DNA of 64,000 nucleotides from Limnoperna fortunei (lineage: Eukaryota; Mollusca; Bivalvia; Mytilida; Modiolidae). Below are positions 1 through 9,199 of the stretch, piece by piece. A program made the position numbers and the translations under genes. Location: contig OX104122.1 in the NCBI GenBank assembly GCA_944474755.1, positions 8,209,223 through 8,273,222 on the forward strand. Reading direction: 5' to 3'. The number at the start of each line of letters is the position of its first letter. Positions within the stretch are counted from its first letter, which is position 1. The notes under the pieces are model-generated. The model ran no database searches, had not been told where the DNA came from, and was given only the letters and a program-made list of their open reading frames with translations.

Positions 1-1505
1 TACGTAGGATACCTGTGGAATCATGAGTACGTTTTATTTCTCCGCGTAAGAATTCCAGATACGTCGATACCTGTGGAATCATGAGTACGCTTTATTTCTC
101 CGTGTAAGAATACCAGTTACTTAGATACCTGTGGAATCATGAATACGTTTTATTTCTCCATATAAGAATTCCAGATACGCAGATACCTGTACAATCATGA
201 GTACGTTTTATTTCTCCGTGTAAGAATTCCAGATACGTAGATACCTGTGGAATCATGGGTACGTTTTATTTCTCCGTGTAAGAATTCCAGTTACATAGAT
301 ACCTGTGGAATCATGAGTACATTTTATTTCTCCATATAAGAATTCCAGTTACGTAGATACATGTACAATCATGAGTACGTTTTATTTCTCCGTGTAAGAA
401 TTCCAGTTACGTAGATACCTGTGGAATCATGAGTACGTTTTATTTCTCCGTGTAAGAATTCCAGATACGTAGATACCTGTGGAATCATGAGTACATTTTA
501 TATTTTCGTGTAAGAATTCCAGATACGTAGATACCTGTGGAATCATGGGAACATTTTATTTCTCCATATAAGAATTCCAGATACGTAGATACCTGTGGAA
601 TCATCAGTACGTTTTATTTCTCCATATAAGAATTCCAGATACGTAGATACCTGTGGAATAATGGGTACGTTTTATTTCTCCGTATAAGAATTCCAGATAC
701 GTAGATACCTGTGAAATCATGAGTACGTTTTATTTCTTCATGTAAGATTTCCAGTTTCTTATAGATACCCGTGGAATCATGAGTACGTTTTATTTCTCCT
801 TGTAAGAATTCCAGATACGTAGATACCTGTGGAATCATGAGTACGTTTTATTTCTCCGTGTAAGAATTCCAGATACGTGGATACCTGTGCAATCATGGGT
901 ACGTTTTATTTCTCCGTATAAGAATTCCAGATACGTCGATACCTGTGGAATCATGAGTACGTTTTATTTCTCCGTGTAAGAATTCCAGATACGTAGATAC
1001 CTGTGCAATCATGGGTACGTTTTATTTCTCGTATAAGAATTCAAAGATACGGCTATACCTGTGGAATCATGAGTACGTTTTATATCTCTGTGTAAGAATT
1101 CCAGATACGTAGATACCTGTGAAATCATGAGTACGTTTTATTTCTCCATGTAAGATTTCCAGTTTCTTATAGATACCCGTGGAATCATGAGTACGTTTTA
1201 TTTCTCCGTATAAGAATTCCAGACACGTAGATACCTGTGCAATCATGAGTACGTTTTATTTCTCCATGTAAGAATTCCAGATATGTAGATAAATGTGGAA
1301 TCATGAGTACGTTTTATTTCTCCGTGTAAGAATTTCGGATACGTAGATACCTGTGCAATCATGAGCACGTTTTATTTCTCCATGTAAGAATTCCAGTTAC
1401 ATAGATACCTGTGGAATCATGAGTACGTTTTGTTTCTCCGTGTAAGAATTCCAGATACGTAGATAAATGTTGAATCAAGGGTACGTTTTATTTCTCCTTG
1501 TAAAA
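1..1505. repeat. 58-bp minisatellite array (about 26 copies)
   Basis: A tandem array with a unit of about 58 bp, readable as TACGTAGATACCTGTGG, then an ATCATGAGTACG segment, then TTTTATTTCTCC and GTAAGAATTCCAG. It runs from the window edge to about 1505, so it probably continues to the left. Units differ by substitutions (for example CCTGTGG versus CCTGTGC or CATGTAC) and occasional 1-2 base indels. Diverged copies of the same unit reappear between 53.4 and 54.7 kb. Short open frames inside it are repeat artefacts. Confidence 0.95.
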
Positions 1506-1550
1506 TGGTTACATTGCTTCAGTAGAATATGTCGATCGAAAGTTAACAAA

Positions 1551-1905
1551 AATGCCATCCTGGTGGGAGAGGGAACGTAGCAGCAGAGACAAAGTCGTGG
1601 TGTAAGGTCTGTGGCGAGGCTTTGTGTGAATCTTGTACCAATGCAAGATGGTAGACACGATTGACCAGATATCCGGAAATATTAAAAGAAATTGGAGCCA
1701 TCAGTGTATATATAGGTTGGACGAACTGGAGAAGCAAACGTTTCCGTCGTCGAAAATCGGAAGACTGATCTTGAAACAGAAAGAAGACATATTGACGGAG
1801 TTGAACTGAACACGAACAGAAGTACAGCGTTTTCTTGAAGCAAATATGAAGGAAGAAATGCGGTTAAAACTTCAGAATTTGAATATATATATATATATGA
1901 AAAAT
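1551..1905 (+). pseudogene. TRIM-like B-box/coiled-coil gene fragment, broken
   Basis: The frame from 1551 reads a B-box-like zinc-binding stretch with the core WCKVCGEALCESC (1598-1636), then hits a stop at 1652. In another frame, 1720-1800 reads DELEKQTFPSSKIGRLIL and KQKEDILTELN, the coiled-coil start usual after B-boxes in mollusc TRIM proteins. A stop (TGA, about 1807-1809) interrupts it, and the same frame then continues RTEVQRFLEANMKEEMRL to about 1905. So there is at least one frameshift and one nonsense change. TRIM proteins combine RING, B-boxes and a coiled coil and often act as E3 ubiquitin ligases. No RING or C-terminal domain is visible here. Family assignment is from motif recognition; the fragment is almost certainly non-functional. 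Confidence 0.6.
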
Positions 1906-2755
1906 AGCAAAGAAAACCAACCGAACAACAACAGTCAAAAGTCAAGGGACAGTTACAAATCCGGATATAGACAAACGCAACACAAAAACCAAAAACACAC
2001 AAAAAAAAACAAAATGAGAGAAACCAGAACCAAATAAAAACCATGGGTGCACCCAGGTGATCCGGACGAGTAAGCAGTGCCTGCCTCTAAATAAACACCA
2101 GCTGAGTTAATCATTGTCATGTCTAGGGAAAAGTCAAATCCAGGAATAGGAATCATTACATATGACTCCGCGAAAATGTCAGATCGTATTTGAGACACTG
2201 ATTTCCCGTAACGATCAATTAAGTCATGGTGACGACCATGGAGCTTCTGGAGAGATAACATCAACGTAGGTGCAACAAACCTTTGTTTAGCAGTCAACAT
2301 ATATATATTGGGGGGTGGGGGGGGGGGAAATTATAATAGGACATATTTTCTTTCGGGCAGAAAACGGAAGTTATGTAGCATTTGGCTGACTTAGATAAGA
2401 TGGGCTATATATATTCAAAGACGCAATTGGTGTAGTACCAATCAGACAAAATTTGCATACATGTGTGTTCTCGGTATGGAATGGCTGAATAATAACATGA
2501 ATAAACTTGGCAAGGCTATGCCGACACTATAATAATGTAAACAAGCAAAATTGTCTGTTTATTTTATTTGTGTCAATGTTGTTTTATCTTCTGGTAAACA
2601 TGTTTAATTTATACGAGGGTTTCTATAAATACATATGATTGTTTAAGGAATATATCATTGTAATCGTTGGGGGTGCAACAAACTGTTTAATACTGTTACC
2701 GACTGGTTCCCCTAACTGTTAATTAACGGAATGGGAGATTGTTCTATTGAGTCCG
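1906..2755. other. Intergenic, unassigned; G-run and a reverse-strand open stretch
   Basis: A reverse-strand reading frame at 2040-2300 contains a stretch ending SSGSPGCTHG. I suspect a dispersed repeat rather than a gene, because the frame degenerates into low-complexity sequence. A G-rich run lies at about 2310-2328. The sequence around 2681-2702 recurs after the SINE at about 3030-3050, a small local duplication. No gene is supported. Confidence 0.3.
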
Positions 2756-3010
2756 GGGGGCCTCTGTGGCCGAGTGGTTAAGGTAGTTCGTCTACTGATG
2801 ATCACGTAGTCTGTCAACACTGAGATTGCGGGTTCGAGTCTCACTGCGGGCAGGGTTTACTCGACTCCAATCTTAATTGACACGGATTGCCAGTTGTCGA
2901 AGGTCGGGAGTTCTCTCCGGGTACGCCGGCTTCCTCTCCCAATAAAAACTGGACCCCATGAAATAGCTAAAAATGGCGTTAAACATCATTCAAACTAACA
3001 AAAAAATCTA
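2756..3010 (+). mobile_element. tRNA-derived SINE, full length, with target-site duplication
   Basis: The head is a tRNA-like RNA polymerase III promoter: A box TGGCCGAGTGGTTA (about 2769) and B box GGTTCGAGTCT (about 2831). A central region (GGTCGGGAGTTCTCTCCGGG) and a tail with AATAAAAACTGGACC, GGCGTTAAACATCATTC and an A-rich end follow. The flanking 8-bp direct repeats TGAGTCCG at 2748-2755 and 3011-3018 mark the insertion. This architecture is typical of mollusc SINEs, possibly the MetaSINE type. It depends on LINE machinery in trans. The tRNA-like part should not be annotated as a working tRNA. Confidence 0.88.
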
Positions 3011-3018
3011 TGAGTCCG

Positions 3019-3844
3019 TGTCATACAATTAACTGTTCAATGCTGTTACCGAGTCATGAGTTCTATGTTTGATTGAACAATGTACTGATCCAATCGCACA
3101 GCGAGCAATATTCCAGCTTGTTAATGGACCACTTATAATTAACTTAATTTGATATCAGACAGTCACTTTTACACAAAAAAAACCCCTCGGATTTAGTGTC
3201 TCTGTACACAAAACAGATCCATGTGTTCAGAAGCTGATTATTTGAAAGCGGTGTTAATTTTCGTTTATTGACATTTACAGTTTACAGATGAGTAAATATC
3301 TATTGACATTTTTATAAAGAGAATAGTTCTCGATCTTGTCATTTAGTATTTAGTAATATGTAATGCTAAAGTTCTCTGTAGAAATCGAATGTACCGCAAC
3401 ATCAGGACTCAAAAATATTGCCACGTTTTAGGCTCCTCGTATCCACCTAGCGGACGAGCGACAAAAATAGATATAAAGAGGAAAAACGCGAGGACTTGAA
3501 TGCGATCCATCCACACTTTACTGATATAGGGACTATAATCATAAATGTGTTAACCTTGGTAACAAGCGATTTTTGTCATGATTTCTGTGTCAAATGTGTT
3601 TTAAGGAGAGTTTTTCATAATTCAGTAAATACTCTGCCTGTCTCAATATATATAAATTCATTATAAACAATCTATTATGTACTTACATATACTAAATTAA
3701 GCGGATGTTGTTTATTTATTAGAACTACGCACACTTCTTTATCTCGAGAGAATGTTGTTTATTTAATAGAACTACGTATAATTCTATAATATATCTTGAG
3801 CGGATTTTGTTTATTTACTAGAACTACTTGAACTTCTATATATT
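3019..3844. other. Intergenic AT-rich sequence, no gene seen
   Basis: No open frame with recognisable motifs on either strand. It contains three loose copies of a segment reading TTGTTTATTTA then TAGAACTAC (about 3708, 3749 and 3808), a short degenerate duplication. Confidence 0.4.
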
Positions 3845-4143
3845 GAGTGTTGTGTTCCTGCCATGTCATGATGAAGCCAGTGATTGTATTACACCAGTCG
3901 TGTTCTAGCCATGACATAGCCGGTAACTGTATCACACTGGTCGTGTTTTAGCCATGATATAGCCGGTAACTGTATCACACCTGTCGTGTTCATGTCATGA
4001 TATAGCCGGTATCTGTATCACACCAGTCGTGTTCATGTTATGATATAGCCGGTAACTGTATCACACCAGTCGTGTTCTTGTCATAATATAGCCGGTAATT
4101 GTATTACACCAGTCGTGTTCTCACCATGATATAACCGGTAACT
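3845..4143. repeat. 43-bp tandem repeat, 7 copies
   Basis: Units start with GTGTTCTAGCCATGA, continue ATAGCCGGTAACTGTATCACACC, and begin at 3852, 3900, 3943, 3986, 4029, 4072 and 4115. The last five are spaced exactly 43 bp. The array abuts the 39-bp array with no spacer. Confidence 0.9.
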
Positions 4144-4835
4144 AGCTATCACGGCAATGCGATGTACACCCAGAATGCACACATCTATCACCGCAATGAG
4201 ATGATTACCCGGAATGCACAGCTCTATCACCGCAATGAGATGATTACCCAGAATGCACAGCACTATCAATGCAATGAGATGTATACCCAGAATGAACAGC
4301 TCTCTCACGGCAATGAAATGTATGCCCAGAATGCACATCTCTATCACCGCAATGAGATGTATACCCATAATACACCGCTCTATCACCACAATGAGATGTA
4401 TACCCAGAATGCACAGCTCTCTCACGGCAATGAGATGTATACCCAGAATGCACAGCTCTCTCACGGCAAGGAGATGTATACCCAGAATGCACAGCTCTAT
4501 CACCGCAATGAGATGTATACCCAGAATGCACAGCTCTCTCACCGCAATGAGATAATTACCCAGAACAAACAGCTCTCTCACGGCAATGAGATGTATACTC
4601 AAAATGCACAACTCTCTCACCGAAATGAGATGATTACCCAGAATGAACAGCTCTCTCACGGCAATGAGATGTATACCCAGAATACACAGCTCTGTCACCG
4701 CAATGAGATGTATACCCAGAATGCACAACTCTCTCACCGCCATGAGATGATTACCCAGAATGAACAGCTCTCTCACGGCAATGAGATGTATACCCAGAAT
4801 ATACAGCTCTATCACCTCAATGAGAAGAAGTCTCT
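4144..4835. repeat. 39-bp tandem repeat, about 17 copies, open on both strands
   Basis: The unit GAGATGTATACCCAGAATGC plus ACAGCTCTCTCACGGCAAT is 39 bp. Because 39 is a multiple of 3, several frames stay open through the whole array: plus strand 4162-4845 gives a 13-residue repeat MYTQNAQLSHGNE, and minus strand 4815-4081 gives GIHLIAVRELCIL. No start context, signal peptide, splice site or flanking exon supports translation, so I treat this as satellite DNA. Confidence 0.85.
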
Positions 4836-5094
4836 GTACATATGATGTCCCTCGATATTATGGCCAATATAATGAAGCCGCTGTCAAATGTTAGTCATGG
4901 ATACTGAGGTATATTTTGCAAAAAGCAAAGGCAGAAATAAAACAATTGTTCCAATGATGAAAACACAAATTCTGCCTTGTTTGACAGTGTTCTACCTCAT
5001 TATATAATCAAAAGAACATTGCCGAAAGATAGTTTATAGGAATTTAACGCTGAAAATTAAATAATGAAAAAACCGCAAGAAACGTGTTTGATTT

Positions 5095-5160
5095 TATTTG
5101 AACGAGTTTAACGCCACTTTCTGCAATCTTTCAGCAATATCGTGGCGTCCAGTTTTTATT
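5095..5160 (-). mobile_element. SINE tail fragment, antisense
   Basis: Reads GAGTTTAACGCCACTTTC, then CAGCAATATCGTGGCGTCCA and GTTTTTATTG, the reverse complement of the tail of the 2756-3010 SINE family. The tRNA head is absent. Confidence 0.65.
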
Positions 5161-6534
5161 GGGCTGTGAGATGGAAGCCCATTACCTCATCAAGAAACTA
5201 GAATGGCACTGTCAATTAGATTACTGTGTGGGAACGAACAGAATTGCAATGATAACAAATTTGAAAAAGAAAACAATAAAATTTACATCAGAACATCACA
5301 TCAGAAAAGTACGAGAAGTGTGTACCAGTTTTGTAATCGTACAACACGTGTCTAATCCGCGTTAAAAGAAGCGGCCAATATATACACTTTATATAGTTAG
5401 CCTAGTCACATGACCTGGGTTACCCAATAATCATAATTACTGATTTTTATACTTATTTAAAAATATATTTCTTAGATTTCGGCACTATTTAAGACCATAA
5501 GGTCACGGTAGCTCTAACCATATGCACGCTTAGAATTCATCGTTGAACAAGATTACAATTGAATTTCGGTTGCTAATGGTTACAAATGAATGTAATAACA
5601 AAATACCGAACACAGATGAAACTGTCAAAGATAACAATCCACAAATCAAAGTCCGAAAAATCTGCAAAATCCAGAAACAACTGCCAAAAATATAGTAACT
5701 ACACCAATGATCCTGACTTGGTACAGGCATTTGTGGGTTAAACCAGATCTTAAGTCATGCCAAAACTCCCGCTTCCATTACTTTTGAGTTAGTTATTTGA
5801 TTAAAAAGATGGGTATCATTCATATACCACTAGTCAGTAATAGGTGTATCCAACAATCATCGTACCGCATTCACTGCATGAATATAAAAATTTTGAAAAC
5901 TATCTGCAACCATGTTTTCAAACCATATAGAATATAATCAATAATTTGTAATTTATTTATGATACATTAATTGTATGTCTAATCTACGGTTTAATACCTC
6001 AAAGGCTCGTATGTTTACTTCATTATTTTATAGATAAGTACGAAGTTTACTGACGAAATAACCTGGTCTCCTGGCGCAATATTTTTCATTGACGCAAGCT
6101 TCACTTCAAATATAACGAAGGCCGCTTAGGCTCATGAGGATATCATCGTCAGGGTACCAGAATAACTGACGAAAGTATTCAAAAGTGTCGAGCGCACCCT
6201 CGGTATAATGCTATGAGTGTGACGTCACCGGTGTTTGATGATAAATGTGACGACAACTTGCTATATTTTAAGGTATTTTTAAGATATTTATACAAAGGTA
6301 GAGTGACATGGATAAAAACAAATCATTAAAATACGTGACATGCAGTATATTACAGATTTTACCATCAGTGGCAGTTAATCAAACGCATTAAACGTAGACA
6401 GGGATTTGGTAGCTGTGTGGTTTATGTAGTTAGTCATCTACTTATGATCATCTGGGTGTCAAAATTTCAGACCTGGCACAATATGGCTATATTCTGAGGA
6501 AACAAAGATTACCAGGTTTCCTGAACTCCACGGT
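5161..6534. other. Intergenic; possible decayed SINE head near 6396-6480
   Basis: No gene is supported. At about 6405-6475 the sequence GGTAGCTGTGTGGTTTATG, then ATCTACTTATGATCATCTGG, loosely resembles the tRNA-like head of the local SINE family and may be an old copy. The remainder is AT-rich with no recognisable coding or repeat structure. Confidence 0.3.
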
Positions 6535-6538
6535 GTAC

Positions 6539-6848
6539 TATGACCGGGATGTTTGTTATCCTGATCGTTATTAGATGTCTCTCGGGGGAACTAGCTGTAT
6601 CTGTTCAAACATAGACTCGAAGTCGTTGTACATTTCCATATTTATTTACATCCGTATATTTCAACAGTTAACAATAACAATATATGCAACATGTCATCTA
6701 TAATCTATTTCCTACTATCTAACTTCTCTCGCCCCCTTCTACCATCAACTAACTTTTTTAAGTTACTTTTATGCCCTATGGAATTTAAAGAAAATGACCA
6801 ATGAGAATGCGTTTTACAATTTGGTGTAAACGTGTAATTTTTACTAAT
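6539..6848 (-). repeat. Gypsy-1 3' LTR, outer part (interrupted)
   Basis: Matches 18645-18954 with two differences by eye. In plus orientation it begins TATGACCGGGATG. The homology stops at the AT dinucleotide 6847-6848, where the DNA transposon begins, and resumes at 11403. Confidence 0.93.
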
Positions 6849-6861
6849 AGATAGTTTTCCG
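6849..6861 (+). repeat. ISL2EU left terminal inverted repeat
   Basis: AGATAGTTTTCCG, identical to the reverse complement of 11390-11402. Only 73 bp separate it from the transposase start codon, so the transposase promoter must overlap the element end or the host LTR. Confidence 0.92.
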
Positions 6862-6934
6862 TATCGATAGACAGGTGAACAAAATCAATAATTTAAAAGG
6901 CTAATCGGATTAAATACACAAAAGAACGTCAACA

Positions 6935-8664
6935 ATGGTAAATACCTGTGTTGTGTGGGGTTGTACCAACCGATCCGGCAAAGAAGAGCGTACGATCAAG
7001 TTTTTTGACATACCAAAAGTTATACATCACCAAGGGAAGCTGACGCAGGAAATTTCGACAGAGAGAAGGATGCTATGGCTTTCCCGTATCAACCGAGCTG
7101 ATTTCAACCCTGATCCAAGCAAACGACATTACAAAGTCTGCTCTGAACATTTTATTTCTGGTAAGAATTGCGATTTTTTTCTTCTTAATTAAAGTGCACG
7201 AAACATTCGTCCCCCCCTAAAAAAAATTACGTTTCTCATTTAATGTTTTTGGAAAACAGTAACATGTTATTAAATTCTAAATGAAAAGCTGTACAAAATG
7301 TCTGAATTTAATTAATCATATTAATGTATAGTACTGTACATATAGTTAAAGTTATATTCTTTTTTTTTCTAGGTGAGAAAGCAGACCTATATGACAAGAC
7401 AAATCCTGATTGGGCTCCATCTTTAAAAATGGGACCGGTCGAAAAGGAGATCTCGACTAACTTATCTGTAAGTGTAAAGAAACGTTATGAAAGATCTAAA
7501 CAGAGGGATGAAAGGAAGATACAACTGAAAACTGCAGAAGCACTTTTGGCTCTTCAGACATCAGTTTCCAATTTGGATTTTAATGAAAATTTTACCGTTG
7601 TAAATAAACATGCTGAAAAAGTTCAGTTCTTTTTGAAAGGGACACTTGAACCAGCAGGAAAAACAGCAGAGGACAGACTGTTAATTTTGGAAAAAATGCG
7701 AACAGAATTACAACGGTTGACAAGTGAAAATATGGAGTTGAAAGCAAAGTTAAAGCAGACTGTTTTAACACCAGAAAGTCTTGAAAAGGATGAGGACAAA
7801 GTCAAATATTATACTGGTATAACCCATCCTATTCTTATGTCGATTTTCAATTACCTTTCACCATCCATTCCAGAGAGTGCTAAAAGTTCATTGAGCAAGT
7901 TTGAGAAGCTTATGATTGTACTCATGAAAGTTCGACTAAACTTGGGTATGCAGGATCTTGCTTATCGCTTTGGAGTGTCTACAAGTACGGTTTCCAAGAC
8001 CTTTCAGGATATAATTCACATCATGTATATTAGAATGAAATCCCTCATTTTGTGGCCAGAACGTGAAGAACTGAGAATGTCAATGCCTATGGAATTCCGT
8101 AAATCATTTGGTGTAAAGGTGTCAATTATAATCGACTGTTTTGAAATATTCATAGAGAGACCCTCAAATTTGCTTGCACGTGCAGAAACGTGGTCCAACT
8201 ACAAACACCACAACACTGTCAAGTACTTGATTGGCATAACCCCACAGGGAGCTGTTTCATTTCTATCTCAAGGATGGGGTGGGCGAGTAACAGATAAACA
8301 TTTAACAGAAAATTGTGGACTCTTAGCAAAATTGCTGCCAGGTGATATTGTTCTGGCCGACAGGGGCTTTGACATAAGTGAAAGTGTTGGTTTGAGCTGT
8401 GCAGAAGTCAAGATTCCAGCATTCACTCGTGGTAAGAAGCAGTTGTCACCACTGGAGATTGAACAAACTAGGAAGATAGCTCATACTCGTATTCACGTGG
8501 AAAGAGTAATTGGCCTTGTTAGAAATAAATACACAATTCTTCAGAGCACTATACCCATTGACTATCTCCATTGTAATGAAGATGTTACACCAACTATTGA
8601 TAAAACAGTAACTGTTTGCTGTGTATTGTCAAATTTATGCCCTTCAGTTGTGCCATTTGATTAA
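6935..8664 (+). CDS. ISL2EU-like transposase, THAP + DDE_Tnp_4 (one intron)
   Basis: Two exons, 6935-7160 and 7373-8664, give a 505-residue protein. The intron (7161-7372) starts GTAAGA, ends after a T-rich tract in CTAG, and the join restores a glycine codon. The start ATG is in good context (ACAATGG). Residues 1 to about 90 form a THAP DNA-binding zinc finger (CVVWGC near residue 5, then WLSRI, CSEHF and the typical [14 protein letters not shown]). A coiled coil spans about 178-204 and a helix-turn-helix about 250-295 ([18 protein letters not shown]). The DDE catalytic domain follows, with likely catalytic residues D330 (IIDCFE), D405 (LADRGF) and E452 (HVERVIG). It should bind the element ends and cut and rejoin DNA in the nucleus. 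No stop or frameshift breaks it. The 3' UTR carries a sense hammerhead ribozyme 66 nt after the stop. P-element or Kolobok relatives also use THAP domains, but the AT duplication and YqaJ partner favour ISL2EU. Confidence 0.92.
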
Positions 8665-8730
8665 GGAGTGTGGTGACCGACTGTTGTTTGTATTCTTATA
8701 ACAAAAAATTATTTAAAAAAAAACCAAAAA

Positions 8731-8783
8731 CACTGTCGTCGTCTGCAAGTCGGCCTGATGAGCTCTAACAGAGCGAAACAGTG
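8731..8783 (+). ncRNA. Type III hammerhead ribozyme in the transposase 3' UTR
   Basis: All hammerhead core elements are present in order. Stem III 5' strand CACTG is at 8731-8735, followed by TC so that the cleavage triplet is GTC with cleavage after 8737. Stem I is 8738-8754 (GTCGTC pairing with GTCGGC around loop TGCAA, one U-U mismatch and one G-U pair). CTGATGA is at 8755-8761. Stem II GCTCT/AGAGC with loop AAC is at 8762-8774. GAAA is at 8775-8778, and stem III 3' strand CAGTG at 8779-8783. The last A of GAAA can pair with the U of GTC, and the G10.1-C11.1 pair next to the core is present. It lies 66 nt after the transposase stop and just before AATAAA (8790-8795). Cleavage would separate the coding region from the poly(A) tail. 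Activity is inferred, not shown. Confidence 0.9.
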
Positions 8784-8789
8784 CGAGAA

Positions 8790-8795
8790 AATAAA
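8790..8795 (+). promoter_or_regulatory. Poly(A) signal AATAAA, transposase gene
   Basis: AATAAA six bases downstream of the plus-strand hammerhead, so the ribozyme would lie inside the mature 3' UTR if this signal is used. Confidence 0.6.
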
Positions 8796-9035
8796 TCCAT
8801 GTGCATGGCATCTAGAAATATTAATAAAAACCTCATATAACTATGCTTTTTTTAGTTATTAGTGTTTGGACCTGTCTGGTTTTGTTGAGTAATTTGCTAG
8901 TAGATTGTTGCGTGTACAAAGGCTGGCATTTTATATGTATTCTTCTGAATATACATGTACATGTAAAATATAAACCTTAGTGCAATTTGAAAACCTAGGG
9001 TAAAAAGATACAACCAACTAATGTAAATCCAAATA

Positions 9036-9041
9036 ATTTAT
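9036..9041 (-). promoter_or_regulatory. Poly(A) signal AATAAA, YqaJ gene
   Basis: TTTATT on the plus strand, read as AATAAA on the minus strand, 28 nt downstream of the minus-strand hammerhead. The two genes converge here; the 286 bp between the ribozymes is AT-rich. Confidence 0.55.
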
Positions 9042-9069
9042 TGCATATGTATTCAATATTAAAATGGAA

Positions 9070-9122
9070 CACTGTTTCGCTCTGTCAGAGCTCATCAGGC
9101 CGTCTGGCAGACAGCGACAGTG
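9070..9122 (-). ncRNA. Type III hammerhead ribozyme in the YqaJ-gene 3' UTR
   Basis: Read on the minus strand from 9122: stem III CACTG (9122-9118), then TC giving the GTC cleavage triplet with cleavage after 9116. Stem I is 9115-9099 (GCTGTCT pairing with AGACGGC around loop GCC, seven pairs including one G-U). CTGATGA is 9098-9092. Stem II GCTCT/AGAGC with loop GAC is 9091-9079. GAAA is 9078-9075 and stem III CAGTG 9074-9070. It is an inverted copy of the 8731-8783 ribozyme with five differences in 53 nt, all in stem I or loops and none in the core, stem II pairs or stem III. It starts 77 nt after the YqaJ-gene stop codon and is sense to that gene. Confidence 0.92.
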
Positions 9123-9199
9123 GTTTTTTTTCCTGTTTTCTTTTTAAATTTTTTTAAAGATCTTTTTATATATTTTGTTTTCAGAATCCAAATAACCTT

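Noticed and set aside
1682..2300. Minus-strand frames with hydrophobic, cysteine-rich stretches
   Set aside because: They lie across the antisense of the TRIM relic and low-complexity sequence; no domain, probably a dispersed repeat.
2756..2850. A tRNA-like sequence with A and B boxes, read as a possible tRNA gene
   Set aside because: It is the head of a SINE with middle, tail and target duplication; the cloverleaf is not complete, so it is not annotated as a tRNA.
4081..4845. Open frames of 227 and 244 codons on opposite strands
   Set aside because: Produced by a 39-bp unit without stops; no start context, splice sites or recognisable domain.
7324..7372. Transposase start at an ATG at 7324
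   Set aside because: This stretch is the end of the intron (T-rich tract and AG at 7371-7372); the true start is the THAP exon at 6935.
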